This document shows positions 1 to 7,697 of a stretch of 64,000 bases of DNA, in pieces (the stretch's first letter is position 1; every line of letters begins with the position of its first letter). The translations under genes and the position numbers were made by a program. This DNA is from Chungangia koreensis (GTDB taxonomy: Bacteria > Bacillota > Bacilli > Bacillales_A > Planococcaceae): positions 310,001 through 374,000 of the forward strand of contig NZ_JBHSEC010000019.1 of assembly GCF_042651785.1 (NCBI RefSeq). Reading direction: 5' to 3'. The notes under the pieces are model-generated. The model saw only the letters and a program-made list of their open reading frames with translations. It ran no database searches and was not told the DNA's origin.

Positions 1-773
1 GCTTTCTGAATTTCGACTTGCTTCTTCGCCTCCATTAGTTCTGACATGTCTTTGACATCCACTGAGAAACCGATGACTTTATGGGATCGATCATAAATCG
101 GAGAATATGTTGTCTTAACCGGGACGACTTTACCGCTTTTCTTCCGATATGTAAGATTTTTCACGACATTTAATCCAGACATGATTCTCTTTTTATGACT
201 GTTCAATTCATGTCTAAGGTGCTCCGGGAAGAGCAAGTTCACTTCCTGTTGCAATTCTTCAAGCGTCCAGCCAAACAATTTTTCAAAGGCTTTATTTATA
301 AATAAAACATTTCCATCCAGATCACTGATCAATTTCGGATTGCCTGTACGTTCAAAAAAGGAATCTCGCCATGAAATATCAATATCATTCAGACATTCAT
401 CGCTTTCAGGCTCTTCTTCAACTTGTCCAACCAAACGGATCAACCCATCCTGATGTACAGTTGCGGATGTCCAATGGTAGAAGACGCTTTCACCTTTTAA
501 GTTGACCATTCGTGCCTTAAAGGGAAAGAAACTTTGATGATTCGATATTAATGATATATAATTCGACACTTTCCGACGTTCTTCAACGGGAAAAAAATCA
601 ATAAAAGGGAAACCCTCAATGTCAGCATTCTCCATCTTCACAGAAGAAAGAAATGTCTGATTGGCATTAAGGACTTCCCCGTTCAAATTCATCACTAAAA
701 CCGAATAATCGATTGCAATGTTAACGATTAGATCGCTTTCATCAATAAGCTGTTTAATACCACCCAAGACCAC
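1..773 (-). CDS. PAS-domain sensor protein, C-terminus cut by window edge
   Basis: An open frame enters from the left edge and starts at a GTG (773) preceded by AAAGGGGG at good spacing. About 257 residues are visible. Two PAS-like segments can be read. The first holds 'VLVMNLNGEVLNANQTF' near the N-terminus. The second holds 'LISDLDGNVLFINKAF' followed by 'GFSVDVKDMSEL', the usual PAS/PAC ending. The frame then enters what looks like a coiled linker (EAKKQVEIQK) at the edge. There is no signal peptide or membrane segment, so it should be a cytoplasmic sensor. The output domain (histidine kinase, GGDEF or other) lies outside the window, so the class cannot be decided. It is probably transcribed alone; the next gene ends in a terminator. 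Confidence 0.75.
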   Translation of the reverse strand, partial: MVLGGIKQLIDESDLIVNIAIDYSVLVMNLNGEVLNANQTFLSSVKMENADIEGFPFIDFFPVEERRKVSNYISLISNHQSFFPFKARMVNLKGESVFYHWTSATVHQDGLIRLVGQVEEEPESDECLNDIDISWRDSFFERTGNPKLISDLDGNVLFINKAFEKLFGWTLEELQQEVNLLFPEHLRHELNSHKKRIMSGLNVVKNLTYRKKSGKVVPVKTTYSPIYDRSHKVIGFSVDVKDMSELMEAKKQVEIQK

Positions 774-883
774 AACAAATCCCCCTTTGTCATGCCATCC
801 CGCTTTGACTACCTTTCTATTTTAACTTTACTCTGAATTAATGTAAACACAATTCTAAATATTATAAAAGTTAAATTTCGAAA

Positions 884-922
884 AGAGGATAGCCGTTCAA
901 ATTTAGTTGACGGCTATCTTCT
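884..922 (-). terminator. Rho-independent terminator after the holin gene
   Basis: GATAGCCGTC pairs with a GACGGCTATC-like arm (GATAGCCGTT and its partner) around a loop of about 13 nt. On the minus strand the stem is followed by CTCTTTT. Confidence 0.6.
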
Positions 923-931
923 AATTTCGTT

Positions 932-1183
932 TCACATGATTCCCTTTCCTTTTAAATATTCTGTACGGGAACGGGCTTTTTTTGTAATATCGTTATTTTT
1001 CCACCATGTCCAAATGGAAACTACGAACGTCACGAGCATCGAGACACCGACCTCCAATTCCTGATCAGAAAACGGAAGTGGACTATATCCATTCATCGAT
1101 AGGAATTGATTGAACCAAGCAAGAAACAAGAGAAGCGTCCGGATAATGGTCATGCGTTGAATTGGTACATTTTGTTCTGCCAT
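932..1183 (-). CDS. SPP1-type phage holin family protein
   Basis: An 83-residue protein with two hydrophobic segments (about residues 12-31 and 44-60) and a basic C-terminal tail. The pattern 'RTLLLFLAWFNQFL ... VSIWTWWKNNDITKKAR' is that of the SPP1 phage holin family (Pfam Holin_SPP1). Such proteins form membrane pores that let endolysins reach the wall. No endolysin or other phage gene is next to it, so this is either a prophage remnant or a domesticated holin, as is common in Bacillales chromosomes. It has its own ribosome binding site (GGAGGG upstream of the ATG) and its own terminator, so it looks like a single-gene unit. Confidence 0.75.
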   Translation of the reverse strand: MAEQNVPIQRMTIIRTLLLFLAWFNQFLSMNGYSPLPFSDQELEVGVSMLVTFVVSIWTWWKNNDITKKARSRTEYLKGKGIM

Positions 1184-1235
1184 GGATTTCCCTCCTTTTC
1201 CACAATGTATGCGGATGGAGGAGAATCTATTTCTA

Positions 1236-2825
1236 TCATTTGTCTAATACTGATAAATTTTGATAGACAATATCTCCTGCGATAACAGTCATCTTCACTT
1301 GGGCATGTAGAAATGTTTCCGGTTCCCCTTCAAACAAGTCCCTGTCAAGAACCGTGAAATCTGCGTCATATCCTTCCTTAATTGATCCACGGATATCCTC
1401 TTTGCAAATTGCTTCTGCACTCCCAACCGTATACAAGCGAATTGCTTCAAAACGGGAAAGTTTCTCTTCCGGTAGATACCCTTCATGTGTTTCACCTGGC
1501 AGTCGACGGGTAACTGCTGCATACATCCCTTTAAGAGGGTCGACATCTTCAATCGGGGAATCGGAACCACCAGAACAGAGCAAGCCTCTGTCCAAGAGCT
1601 TCTTCCATGCGTATGCCCAATTCAGCCGCTCCTCCCCAAGTCGATCAGCTGCCCACGGAAAGTCAGATGTCACGAAACTTGGCTGGAGATCTAATTCCAC
1701 AGGAAGCTTTTCTATTCGATCCACTAAATCCTCGCGAAGAATGCAGACATGAATAAGTCTGTCCCTCTTGCCAGCTGGTGCAGGATGAGCTTCAATTGCA
1801 TCCAAAGCTTTCTCTACTGCCAAATCACCAATCATGTGGATTGCCACTGCTTCCCCATGCCTTCTAGCTAGTTCAACGAGACGATTAAGTTCTTCATCGG
1901 AATGGATTGCCACACCATGAGTTGTTGGTTGATCACTATATGGCGAACTTAATAGAGCTGTTCTGCCGCCTAAAGAACCGTCTGCAAATATCTTCATCGG
2001 ACCCGGCTCAACCCATGGTTCGTTATATGCGGCACCATCTTTCATCATCTCATCGAATACGGTGTGGTGGCGAAGGAGATGCGCCCTGAATTTCCGATTC
2101 GGCCCTATGACTCGTTTGAAGGCATTCAGCGGCTTACTATAATGGCCGTAGTAGCCCATATCCTCCGTATGGGCACCGGTAATCCCTCTTGCAATCAGAT
2201 CTTCTACCGTCTTTACTAAAGCACGTTCCAAATATTCTTCGCTGAAGTCTGGCAGGACTTTTGTGACAAGTTCCATCGCTTCGTCCATTAACAGGCCAGT
2301 AGGCTCGCCTTTTTCATCCCGTTTAATAACGCCTCCATCCGGATCAGGCGTCTCTTTTGTAATCCCTGCCAATTCCAACGCCTTTGAGTTGACCACCATT
2401 GCGTGACGGCAAATTCGTTTCAATATCATAGGTAACTGTGAAATTTTGTCCAACTCATAACGTGAGAAAATCTTTTTATCCGAAAAATTATTCTCATTCC
2501 ATCCTTCCCCGATGAACCATTCCCCTTGTGGATGACTTTCAACTGCTGCCATTAACCGATCTCTCATTTCTTGAGAGGAGGTAACATCTGACAAATCGAG
2601 CCTACTTAAATTTTCTCCGTGCCCAATCATATGCATATGGCTGTCTACAAAACCAGGATATAAAACAGCCCCTTTTAAATCGATTTCTTCATCTGCGAAA
2701 GACTTCAATTCTTTCACAGACCCAACTTTTGAGATTCGTCCCTCATCCACCAGGATGGCTTCTACTTTCTCTCCCTCTTTTCCCATCGTATAGATGGGTC
2801 CACCGTACCAAAGTGTCTTCATCAT
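1236..2825 (-). CDS. Amidohydrolase family protein, YtcJ-like
   Basis: A 529-residue cytoplasmic protein of the metal-dependent amidohydrolase superfamily, of the YtcJ-like/amidohydrolase_3 type. The metal-binding HxH is seen in 'GFVDSHMHMIGHG' (about residue 60). Further on come 'LLRHHTV', 'AIHMIGDLAVEKALD' and the late acidic motif 'CSGGSDSPIEDVDP'. The C-terminal 'DADFTVLDRDLF' strand closes the small beta domain typical of the family. Length fits the family (about 530). The substrate is unknown; relatives act on N-substituted amides or cyclic amides. Its start overlaps the end of the upstream methyltransferase by 4 nt (ATGA), so the two are translationally coupled. Confidence 0.85.
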   Translation of the reverse strand: MMKTLWYGGPIYTMGKEGEKVEAILVDEGRISKVGSVKELKSFADEEIDLKGAVLYPGFVDSHMHMIGHGENLSRLDLSDVTSSQEMRDRLMAAVESHPQGEWFIGEGWNENNFSDKKIFSRYELDKISQLPMILKRICRHAMVVNSKALELAGITKETPDPDGGVIKRDEKGEPTGLLMDEAMELVTKVLPDFSEEYLERALVKTVEDLIARGITGAHTEDMGYYGHYSKPLNAFKRVIGPNRKFRAHLLRHHTVFDEMMKDGAAYNEPWVEPGPMKIFADGSLGGRTALLSSPYSDQPTTHGVAIHSDEELNRLVELARRHGEAVAIHMIGDLAVEKALDAIEAHPAPAGKRDRLIHVCILREDLVDRIEKLPVELDLQPSFVTSDFPWAADRLGEERLNWAYAWKKLLDRGLLCSGGSDSPIEDVDPLKGMYAAVTRRLPGETHEGYLPEEKLSRFEAIRLYTVGSAEAICKEDIRGSIKEGYDADFTVLDRDLFEGEPETFLHAQVKMTVIAGDIVYQNLSVLDK

Positions 2826-3526
2826 TCATCCCCCGATTTCTTTTTATAACAAATCCAACTACCAAACATGGCCGTTTCCATAAACTTAGTCATGCGTTCA
2901 AATCCTGCGTCTAAAAGCAATGATCGGATGTCATTCTCCGCCAAGAAGGATAGATTCCGAATTGACATTTCCATATCTTCCATTGCCTCCGGATTAAGTT
3001 TTGTCCGGTCCAGCCAATACTGCTTCCACAGCTTGACTTTCTCTTCAAACTCTTCCTGTCCAGGCTCGCCGAACATAGAGGCAATGATCAACGGCGCACC
3101 TGGCTTCAAGAGCCGGTTAATCTTATTTAACGTTTCTCGCTTCTCTTCAATGGATGGTATGAAATGAAGTACCAGCATATTGGTTGCGGCATCGTATAGG
3201 TTTCTCTCATCCAAATCTATAACAGTTCCGCTGAAGAATTTCGTTCGATTTAATAATCCTAATTCTTTTGATTTTACTTTGGCTAAATCGAGCATCGAAG
3301 CTGAAGGATCGATTGCAGTAAAAGTCCACTCTGCATTCCCCTTACCAAATACTTCAAGTTCAGTTCCCCCTCCGGCGCCGACAATTAGAATGGAAGCTTT
3401 TTCTCCTACGTTCTGCCTTAAATAGGAATGTGTCATTTTATACATGGCATCGTAAGTAGGGAGTGTTCTCCGGATGCCCTTTTCATATTCATTTGCCGTT
3501 TTTTGATCGAACTTTAGATTGCTCAC
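2822..3526 (-). CDS. Class I SAM-dependent methyltransferase
   Basis: About 234 residues. The SAM-binding motif I is 'ILIVGAGGGTELEVFG', followed by an acidic end of strand 2 ('FTAIDPSASML') and by 'ATNMLVLHFIPS' as motif IV. The fold is that of small-molecule methyltransferases; the substrate cannot be told. The longest frame starts further upstream (3565). However, AGGGGAG sits 7 nt before a GTG at 3526, which I take as the start (MSNLKFDQKT). The gene overlaps the amidohydrolase by 4 nt, so both form a two-gene unit. Confidence 0.8.
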   Translation of the reverse strand: MSNLKFDQKTANEYEKGIRRTLPTYDAMYKMTHSYLRQNVGEKASILIVGAGGGTELEVFGKGNAEWTFTAIDPSASMLDLAKVKSKELGLLNRTKFFSGTVIDLDERNLYDAATNMLVLHFIPSIEEKRETLNKINRLLKPGAPLIIASMFGEPGQEEFEEKVKLWKQYWLDRTKLNPEAMEDMEMSIRNLSFLAENDIRSLLLDAGFERMTKFMETAMFGSWICYKKKSGDE

Positions 3527-3762
3527 ATACAAGCTCCCCTTTCCCTTATATGTAAAGTATATCAAAGCAGTTCGATGAAAATATCAGAGAATTTCCACTG
3601 ATAACATAGAAAAAGCCACTAAAACTTAAATGTCCGAATCCCACCTATCTTTTTATCTTTTACTCTCCCCCCTACAAGGATGGAAAAGGTTACAATATTC
3701 TTTCGGTTTTTGCTGGAATACCGTCATGATTCGCCACATACCATGCAGGAGGAGGGATAGAG

Positions 3763-4194
3763 ATGCAATTTTACTATGGGCAGCAAATGCCCCTTCGGAT
3801 CTTGGATGAGGCTGAATTCTGGAAGCACCAAGAGGAAGAGCATACGGTCGTCATCCGGGAGCTTGTCCCCGATTTAGAGCAGCCATTTGTAGATGCTCTA
3901 CATAAGTGGGAAGCTGCACTTTCAGAGACTCATCAACATATTGTCCGTTACATCGAGACAGTTGTTAGGTCCTCTTACTATGTTCCTGAACAACTGACGC
4001 ATAGTGTGTTAGAACTTGTTGAATTTTGTCTGAAACAAAGCGAAGATTTCATTCATCTTTGCAGGCAAATTAAAACGGAAAGTGCGCCGGTGAAAAACAA
4101 CCCGATTGCCATTTCTGTCCTGAATCATATTATCCGGGAATCTGAATATTTCATCGGCATTGGGCAGGCACTGTTATTGCAACAGACAACTTAA
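3763..4194 (+). CDS. DUF2935 family protein
   Basis: A 143-residue all-helical, acidic protein. The start 'QQMPLRILDEAEFWKHQEEEHTVVIRELVP' matches the DUF2935 family, whose members have hemerythrin-like helical bundles with several histidines and glutamates (here HQEEEH, ETHQHIVRY, CRQIKTE, REISEYF-like helices). Family members in Bacillus often occur as tandem repeats; here there is only one copy. GGAGGAGGG before the ATG gives a strong ribosome binding site. Metal or ligand binding is possible but not shown. Confidence 0.7.
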   Translation: MQFYYGQQMPLRILDEAEFWKHQEEEHTVVIRELVPDLEQPFVDALHKWEAALSETHQHIVRYIETVVRSSYYVPEQLTHSVLELVEFCLKQSEDFIHLCRQIKTESAPVKNNPIAISVLNHIIRESEYFIGIGQALLLQQTT

Positions 4195-4206
4195 ATCTAT
4201 TAAAAA

Positions 4207-4250
4207 AGAAATCTGCCAACTCTAAATTGAGTCGTGCAGATTTCTCTTTT
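4207..4250 (+). terminator. Terminator after the DUF2935 gene
   Basis: AGAAATCTGC pairs perfectly with GCAGATTTCT, followed by CTTTT. It could also serve the oxidase operon arriving from the other side. Confidence 0.75.
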
Positions 4251-4272
4251 GTTTCAGCTATTCTTAACAATC

Positions 4273-4347
4273 TTAACTATTAACTTCAACGTAGATTCCT
4301 GTAACAAGTGTAATGACAACGATCAGTGTTAAAACGGGCAAGAACAT
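4273..4347 (-). CDS. Possible 24-residue membrane peptide of the ba3 oxidase operon
   Basis: Directly after the stop of oxidase subunit I there is a strong ribosome binding site (AAAGGAGATGATT) and an ATG opening a 24-codon frame. It is translated as MFLPVLTLIVVITL and ends in VTGIYVEVNS. Nearly all of it is one hydrophobic helix with an acidic end, the size and make-up of accessory single-helix subunits of respiratory complexes. It ends just before the operon's probable terminator. No known family is recognised. Support comes from the ribosome binding site, the position and the hydrophobicity. Against it, a frame this short can occur by chance. Confidence 0.5.
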   Translation of the reverse strand: MFLPVLTLIVVITLVTGIYVEVNS

Positions 4348-4361
4348 TCAAATCATCTCCT

Positions 4362-6011
4362 TTACCAAGTTCTAAAGCCAATTGAACCTATTGAGTGTTG
4401 AATTAAATGTGTCAATGGTATTGCGTACGCTGCGATGATGAGCAATACCGCTATTCCAATCCAAATCCACCAGTTTTCAAGCCATTTCGGTGTTCCGGAC
4501 ATATCACTTTCTGCCATAGGGAAGTCGACAAACTCTTCTTCTGTTTCCGCTTTTGGTGCAAAGAACATCAATTGGACAACGATGTAAATCAGCATCAGAG
4601 CAGATAGGAATAAGATGCTTCCTCCAACCGCCATCGTAACGTGGTTCGAAAGTATGCCGTCGAACCATTCCAATGTAGACGGATGATTATTATAGCCTGT
4701 ATAAGCAGTTCGTCTTGGCGCTCCTAATAGACCTAAAATGTGTTGCGCTGTGGACATAAGAAGCATACCGACTGCCCAAGTAATAATTTGGATGAACGCC
4801 AACTTCTTAAGCGGCTTCGTAAATTGTCTTCCTGTTAAATAAGGGACTAACCAGAATGTAAGACCCATGAAAGTCATGGCTACAGGTGTACCGACAGTGA
4901 TATGGAAGTGGCCTACAACCCACATCGTATTATGGATCATTTCATTCATTTGGAAACTTGCATTAATAATCCCGCCTGCTCCACCAGGAATGAAGAATGC
5001 CATGGCAACAAACAGAGAAGTAAAGCGAATATCATGCCAAGGTAGTTTGGTGAACCAACCGAATAGCCCTTTACCGCCTTTTTGTCTTCCTGCGATTTCA
5101 AATGTAGCGAACATCGAGAATGCAGTCATCAATGATGGAATAATAACCATGAAAGTTAGGACAACTTGCAAGTACTTCCAGAAGTCAGATATGGCCGGTT
5201 CATTCAACTGATGGTGGAATCCGACCGGAATTGAGAACAAGATGAACAATACAAATGATAATCTGGCAAGTGAATCACTGAACACTTTTGTTCCTAAGAT
5301 TTTCGGTGCAACGACATACCATGCGATATAGGCAGGCAGCAACCAGAAATACACAAGTGGGTGCCCGAAGTACCAGAACAATGCACGGCTCAATTCGATA
5401 TTAATCGTATCAACCCAACCGAATGCCCAAGGGATATACTGGATAAGAACAGTTGCGACTACTCCTAAACAAGCAATGATCCAGAGGATGAGTGTTGCAA
5501 TTGTCATATGGGCGAATAAAGGACTCAACTGACCTTTATGTGCTTTTCTCCAAGAAATGTAATGTGCGATTAACCCGAAGCTGCTGATCCAAGTTCCGAC
5601 TACATAGAGAGCCAGCCCTACATAATACCAGCCACTTGCTTTAAGTGGAGCATAAAATGTGTACAAAACTGAAGCTTCACCGGAAATGATCATCACTGTT
5701 GCCATGATTGTTCCGATTAATGTCACGATAAAACCGATCCAAAGGGTTTTACGAACCTTCGAACTATAATTGCCTAAAGATTTACTCATACCCGTAATTA
5801 AAAATCCATAGATGAAGAATGCTGTAAAGATTAGGGCGAGTAGAACTCCGTGTGCTGTAAGTACTTGGTAGTAATCCAACCAAGCAGGTAAATCCAACTT
5901 GTCATTCCGTACGAAAACCTGTAACAATCCCATGAGCGTCCCAATTAGAAACGCTACATATGCAGTTCCTATATTCCATAAAGCCAACGAACGATCTTGT
6001 TTTGCGATCAT
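4362..6011 (-). CDS. cbaA: ba3-type cytochrome c oxidase subunit I
   Basis: A 549-residue polytopic membrane protein, the catalytic heme-copper subunit of a B-family (ba3/b(o/a)3) terminal oxidase. It reduces oxygen to water with electrons from cytochrome c and pumps protons. Visible landmarks are the low-spin heme ligand 'TAHGVLLALIF', the His-Tyr cross-link helix 'FGHPLVYFWLLP', the CuB histidines in 'GFHHQLNEP' and the heme ligands in 'VVGHFHITVG'. About 13-14 membrane helices are present, including the extra C-terminal helix. Its start overlaps the end of subunit II by 4 nt. The Fnr box upstream of the operon suggests induction when oxygen is low, fitting a high-affinity oxidase. Confidence 0.93.
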   Translation of the reverse strand: MIAKQDRSLALWNIGTAYVAFLIGTLMGLLQVFVRNDKLDLPAWLDYYQVLTAHGVLLALIFTAFFIYGFLITGMSKSLGNYSSKVRKTLWIGFIVTLIGTIMATVMIISGEASVLYTFYAPLKASGWYYVGLALYVVGTWISSFGLIAHYISWRKAHKGQLSPLFAHMTIATLILWIIACLGVVATVLIQYIPWAFGWVDTINIELSRALFWYFGHPLVYFWLLPAYIAWYVVAPKILGTKVFSDSLARLSFVLFILFSIPVGFHHQLNEPAISDFWKYLQVVLTFMVIIPSLMTAFSMFATFEIAGRQKGGKGLFGWFTKLPWHDIRFTSLFVAMAFFIPGGAGGIINASFQMNEMIHNTMWVVGHFHITVGTPVAMTFMGLTFWLVPYLTGRQFTKPLKKLAFIQIITWAVGMLLMSTAQHILGLLGAPRRTAYTGYNNHPSTLEWFDGILSNHVTMAVGGSILFLSALMLIYIVVQLMFFAPKAETEEEFVDFPMAESDMSGTPKWLENWWIWIGIAVLLIIAAYAIPLTHLIQHSIGSIGFRTW

Positions 6012-6481
6012 GGCTCAACCACCTCTATTTCTGTAAACATCATGTGATGACCTACTCCACAATACTCATTACATAAAATTAAATAATTTCCTGGTTTGTC
6101 GAACGTGTAGCTCTTTGTTGCAATCCGGCCAGGCACAACCATCATGTTCACAGTCGTGTTATCAATCGTGAAACTGTGAACAACATCTGTACTGGTCGCT
6201 TTAAAGATAATTTCTTTCCCGACAGGCACTTCAATTTTGGATGGGTTATAACCGAAAGCCATGGCAATGATCGCAACTTGGTACGTATCATCATCAATTT
6301 TCGTTACTCCCGGATTATCAAATGGCGCTGTCTCATTTACTTTTTTCGGATCAATCATATCCATCCCTCCGGATGGCGTATGTCCCTGTGAAAAAGCTGT
6401 AATTCCGACAATCAATAAAAATATAGCTAATGCAATAATTCCAAAGCCTAACCAAATCTTTTCATACTTATGAAGATGCAT
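6008..6481 (-). CDS. cbaB: ba3-type cytochrome c oxidase subunit II
   Basis: One N-terminal membrane helix (IWLGFGIIALAIFLLIVGITAF) anchors an external cupredoxin domain that holds the binuclear CuA centre and accepts electrons from cytochrome c. CuA ligands are seen in 'LCNEYCGVGHHMM' (Cys-x3-Cys-x3-His-x2-Met) and in the upstream 'VVHSFTID'. I place the start at the ATG at 6481 (MHLHKYEK), which has AGGTGAG before it. The longer frame upstream overlaps the subunit IIa gene and is unlikely to be translated. At about 157 residues the length fits B-family subunit II. Confidence 0.92.
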   Translation of the reverse strand: MHLHKYEKIWLGFGIIALAIFLLIVGITAFSQGHTPSGGMDMIDPKKVNETAPFDNPGVTKIDDDTYQVAIIAMAFGYNPSKIEVPVGKEIIFKATSTDVVHSFTIDNTTVNMMVVPGRIATKSYTFDKPGNYLILCNEYCGVGHHMMFTEIEVVEP

Positions 6482-6506
6482 TATTCTCACCTGCTTTCCT
6501 GATTCT

Positions 6507-6629
6507 TTATCTGTAAACATAGAGTCCGTATGCTGCGAACCACATGACAACAATTATTACTCCGACAGCCATGACACTGATGAAAGTTCCTTTCAGTTCC
6601 GGCTCTCCACCTATTTTTTTCTTACTCAT
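6507..6629 (-). CDS. Cytochrome c oxidase subunit IIa (single-helix)
   Basis: A 40-residue frame: a basic start (MSKKKIGGEPELKG), then one membrane helix (TFISVMAVGVIIVVMWFAAY) and a short tail. This is the make-up of subunit IIa of ba3 oxidases (CoxIIa family, as in Thermus CbaD), which replaces the second helix missing from subunit II. It is the first gene of the operon, 25 bp upstream of the subunit II start, and is preceded by ACGGAGGCG. The position and pattern make the call firm despite its size. Confidence 0.85.
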   Translation of the reverse strand: MSKKKIGGEPELKGTFISVMAVGVIIVVMWFAAYGLYVYR

Positions 6630-6660
6630 TCGAGTCGCCTCCGTGTTATTTGGTACCTTC

Positions 6661-6704
6661 ATCGTAACTCCCGCCCATAACCTTTAGGTGTGATATAAAT
6701 CACA
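6661..6704 (-). promoter_or_regulatory. Fnr box and promoter of the ba3 oxidase operon
   Basis: TGTGATATAAATCACA (6689-6704) is a perfect palindrome and matches the Bacillus Fnr/Crp-type site TGTGA-N6-TCACA. On the minus strand a -10-like TACGAT (6666-6661) follows at a distance that puts the palindrome centre about 41.5 bp before the expected transcription start. That is the standard activator position. The fnr gene lies just upstream on the same strand. Confidence 0.85.
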
Positions 6705-6780
6705 CTAACACCCCCTTTTTAAGCACTTGTCAATAAATGGACATAAAGTTTAAATTAAAGACTTGTCTTTCGAAAAACAA

Positions 6781-6818
6781 AAAAACGGTCTGAAGTCAAA
6801 ATGATGACTTCAGACCGG
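6781..6818 (-). terminator. Terminator of fnr
   Basis: CGGTCTGAAGTCA pairs perfectly with TGACTTCAGACCG (13 bp, 6-nt loop). On the minus strand it is followed by a run of seven T. Confidence 0.9.
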
Positions 6819-6827
6819 CAAAATGCC

Positions 6828-7526
6828 TTAATAAATTGTACAAAACTCAATTGGGCAGTTCTCACAATGAATTTGATCTTTTAAATATTGAAGATCATGA
6901 ATAACGATTTTCCCGTCAGTTAGTGAAAGCTTCTTTTCCTTTTTCAATTCGCTGAGCATCCGGTTTACGACTTCCCTGGTCATTCCACAAAAGTTGGCGA
7001 GTTCCATATTCGTAAGGTTCAAATCAATTAGGATCCCATCTTCACCTTCAACTCCATAACTGTTGGTTAGGCGGATCAACGTCGAGTAAAGAGCTCCCTT
7101 TTTTCCGTGAAGAATCAAATCTCTGAACTTCGACTGCGTCCTTTGGTGGTGAAGCCCCATCCACTTCATATATTCCCGTGTAAGTGAAGGGTTTTTTAGT
7201 AGCTCTTCTTCCAAATCCTCTTTTCGGATTTTCGCACAGGTACCCTCTTCGATGACTTTCGCACTTACCGTATACTTGGATGGATCACAAAAAGGTGTAA
7301 TCTCACCGATAAAATCATTTTCACCACAAATACGGAAAGTCAATTCCCTTCCGTCTGGAGTAATTTTACTGATCCGTACTTTCCCGGACAATATATAATG
7401 AATGGCGTCCGATTCGTCGCCCTCTTGATAAAGATAAGTATCTTTTTGCATGTTTTTCTCAACATGCGCAATCGACAGAAGTTCCTTCAAATCAACTGAA
7501 TAACTTCCAGAAAGCAGAGGATTCAT
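6828..7526 (-). CDS. fnr: Crp/Fnr family oxygen-responsive regulator (Fnr)
   Basis: 232 residues: an N-terminal cyclic-nucleotide-type sensor fold (about 15-115), a long dimer helix and a C-terminal helix-turn-helix ('NMELANFCGMTREVVNRMLSELKK'). The C-terminus carries C221, C224 and C229 in 'CENCPIEFC', exactly the Cys-x2-Cys-x4-Cys spacing that binds the 4Fe-4S cluster of Bacillus subtilis Fnr. D136 (QSKFRDLIL) sits where its aspartate ligand is found. This differs from the N-terminal cluster of E. coli FNR. The cluster is lost in oxygen, so the protein should bind DNA only when oxygen is scarce. A matching palindrome stands before the neighbouring ba3 oxidase operon. Confidence 0.9.
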   Translation of the reverse strand: MNPLLSGSYSVDLKELLSIAHVEKNMQKDTYLYQEGDESDAIHYILSGKVRISKITPDGRELTFRICGENDFIGEITPFCDPSKYTVSAKVIEEGTCAKIRKEDLEEELLKNPSLTREYMKWMGLHHQRTQSKFRDLILHGKKGALYSTLIRLTNSYGVEGEDGILIDLNLTNMELANFCGMTREVVNRMLSELKKEKKLSLTDGKIVIHDLQYLKDQIHCENCPIEFCTIY

Positions 7527-7628
7527 TTCGTTCCTTCTTTCCTATTTTCTTCCTTTAGAATATCATGGAAATGATTTTTTCACCATATACATTATTAAAC
7601 AATAATTTTGTATGCGTTTCCATTTTTC

Positions 7629-7657
7629 TTGTGATTACACACAGAGATTACTATAAT
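7629..7657 (+). promoter_or_regulatory. Sigma-A promoter of the SLC13 transporter gene
   Basis: TTGTGA, 17 bp, TATAAT, about 40 bp ahead of the coding start and reading towards it. The -35 region contains TGTGATTACACA, which resembles but does not match an Fnr site. Confidence 0.65.
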
Positions 7658-7697
7658 TAGATTGTTATACTACAGAAAGTAAAAAGGAGGAAAGAAT

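Noticed and set aside
932..1183. Prophage region
   Set aside because: The holin-like gene is single. Neighbours are metabolic or sensory genes, with no other phage gene or attachment site seen.
7629..7645. Possible Fnr site TTGTGATTACACACA before the SLC13 gene
   Set aside because: Only the left half-site fits TGTGA-N6-TCACA. The palindrome TGTG-N4-CACA has the wrong spacing, and the stretch is already explained as a -35 region.
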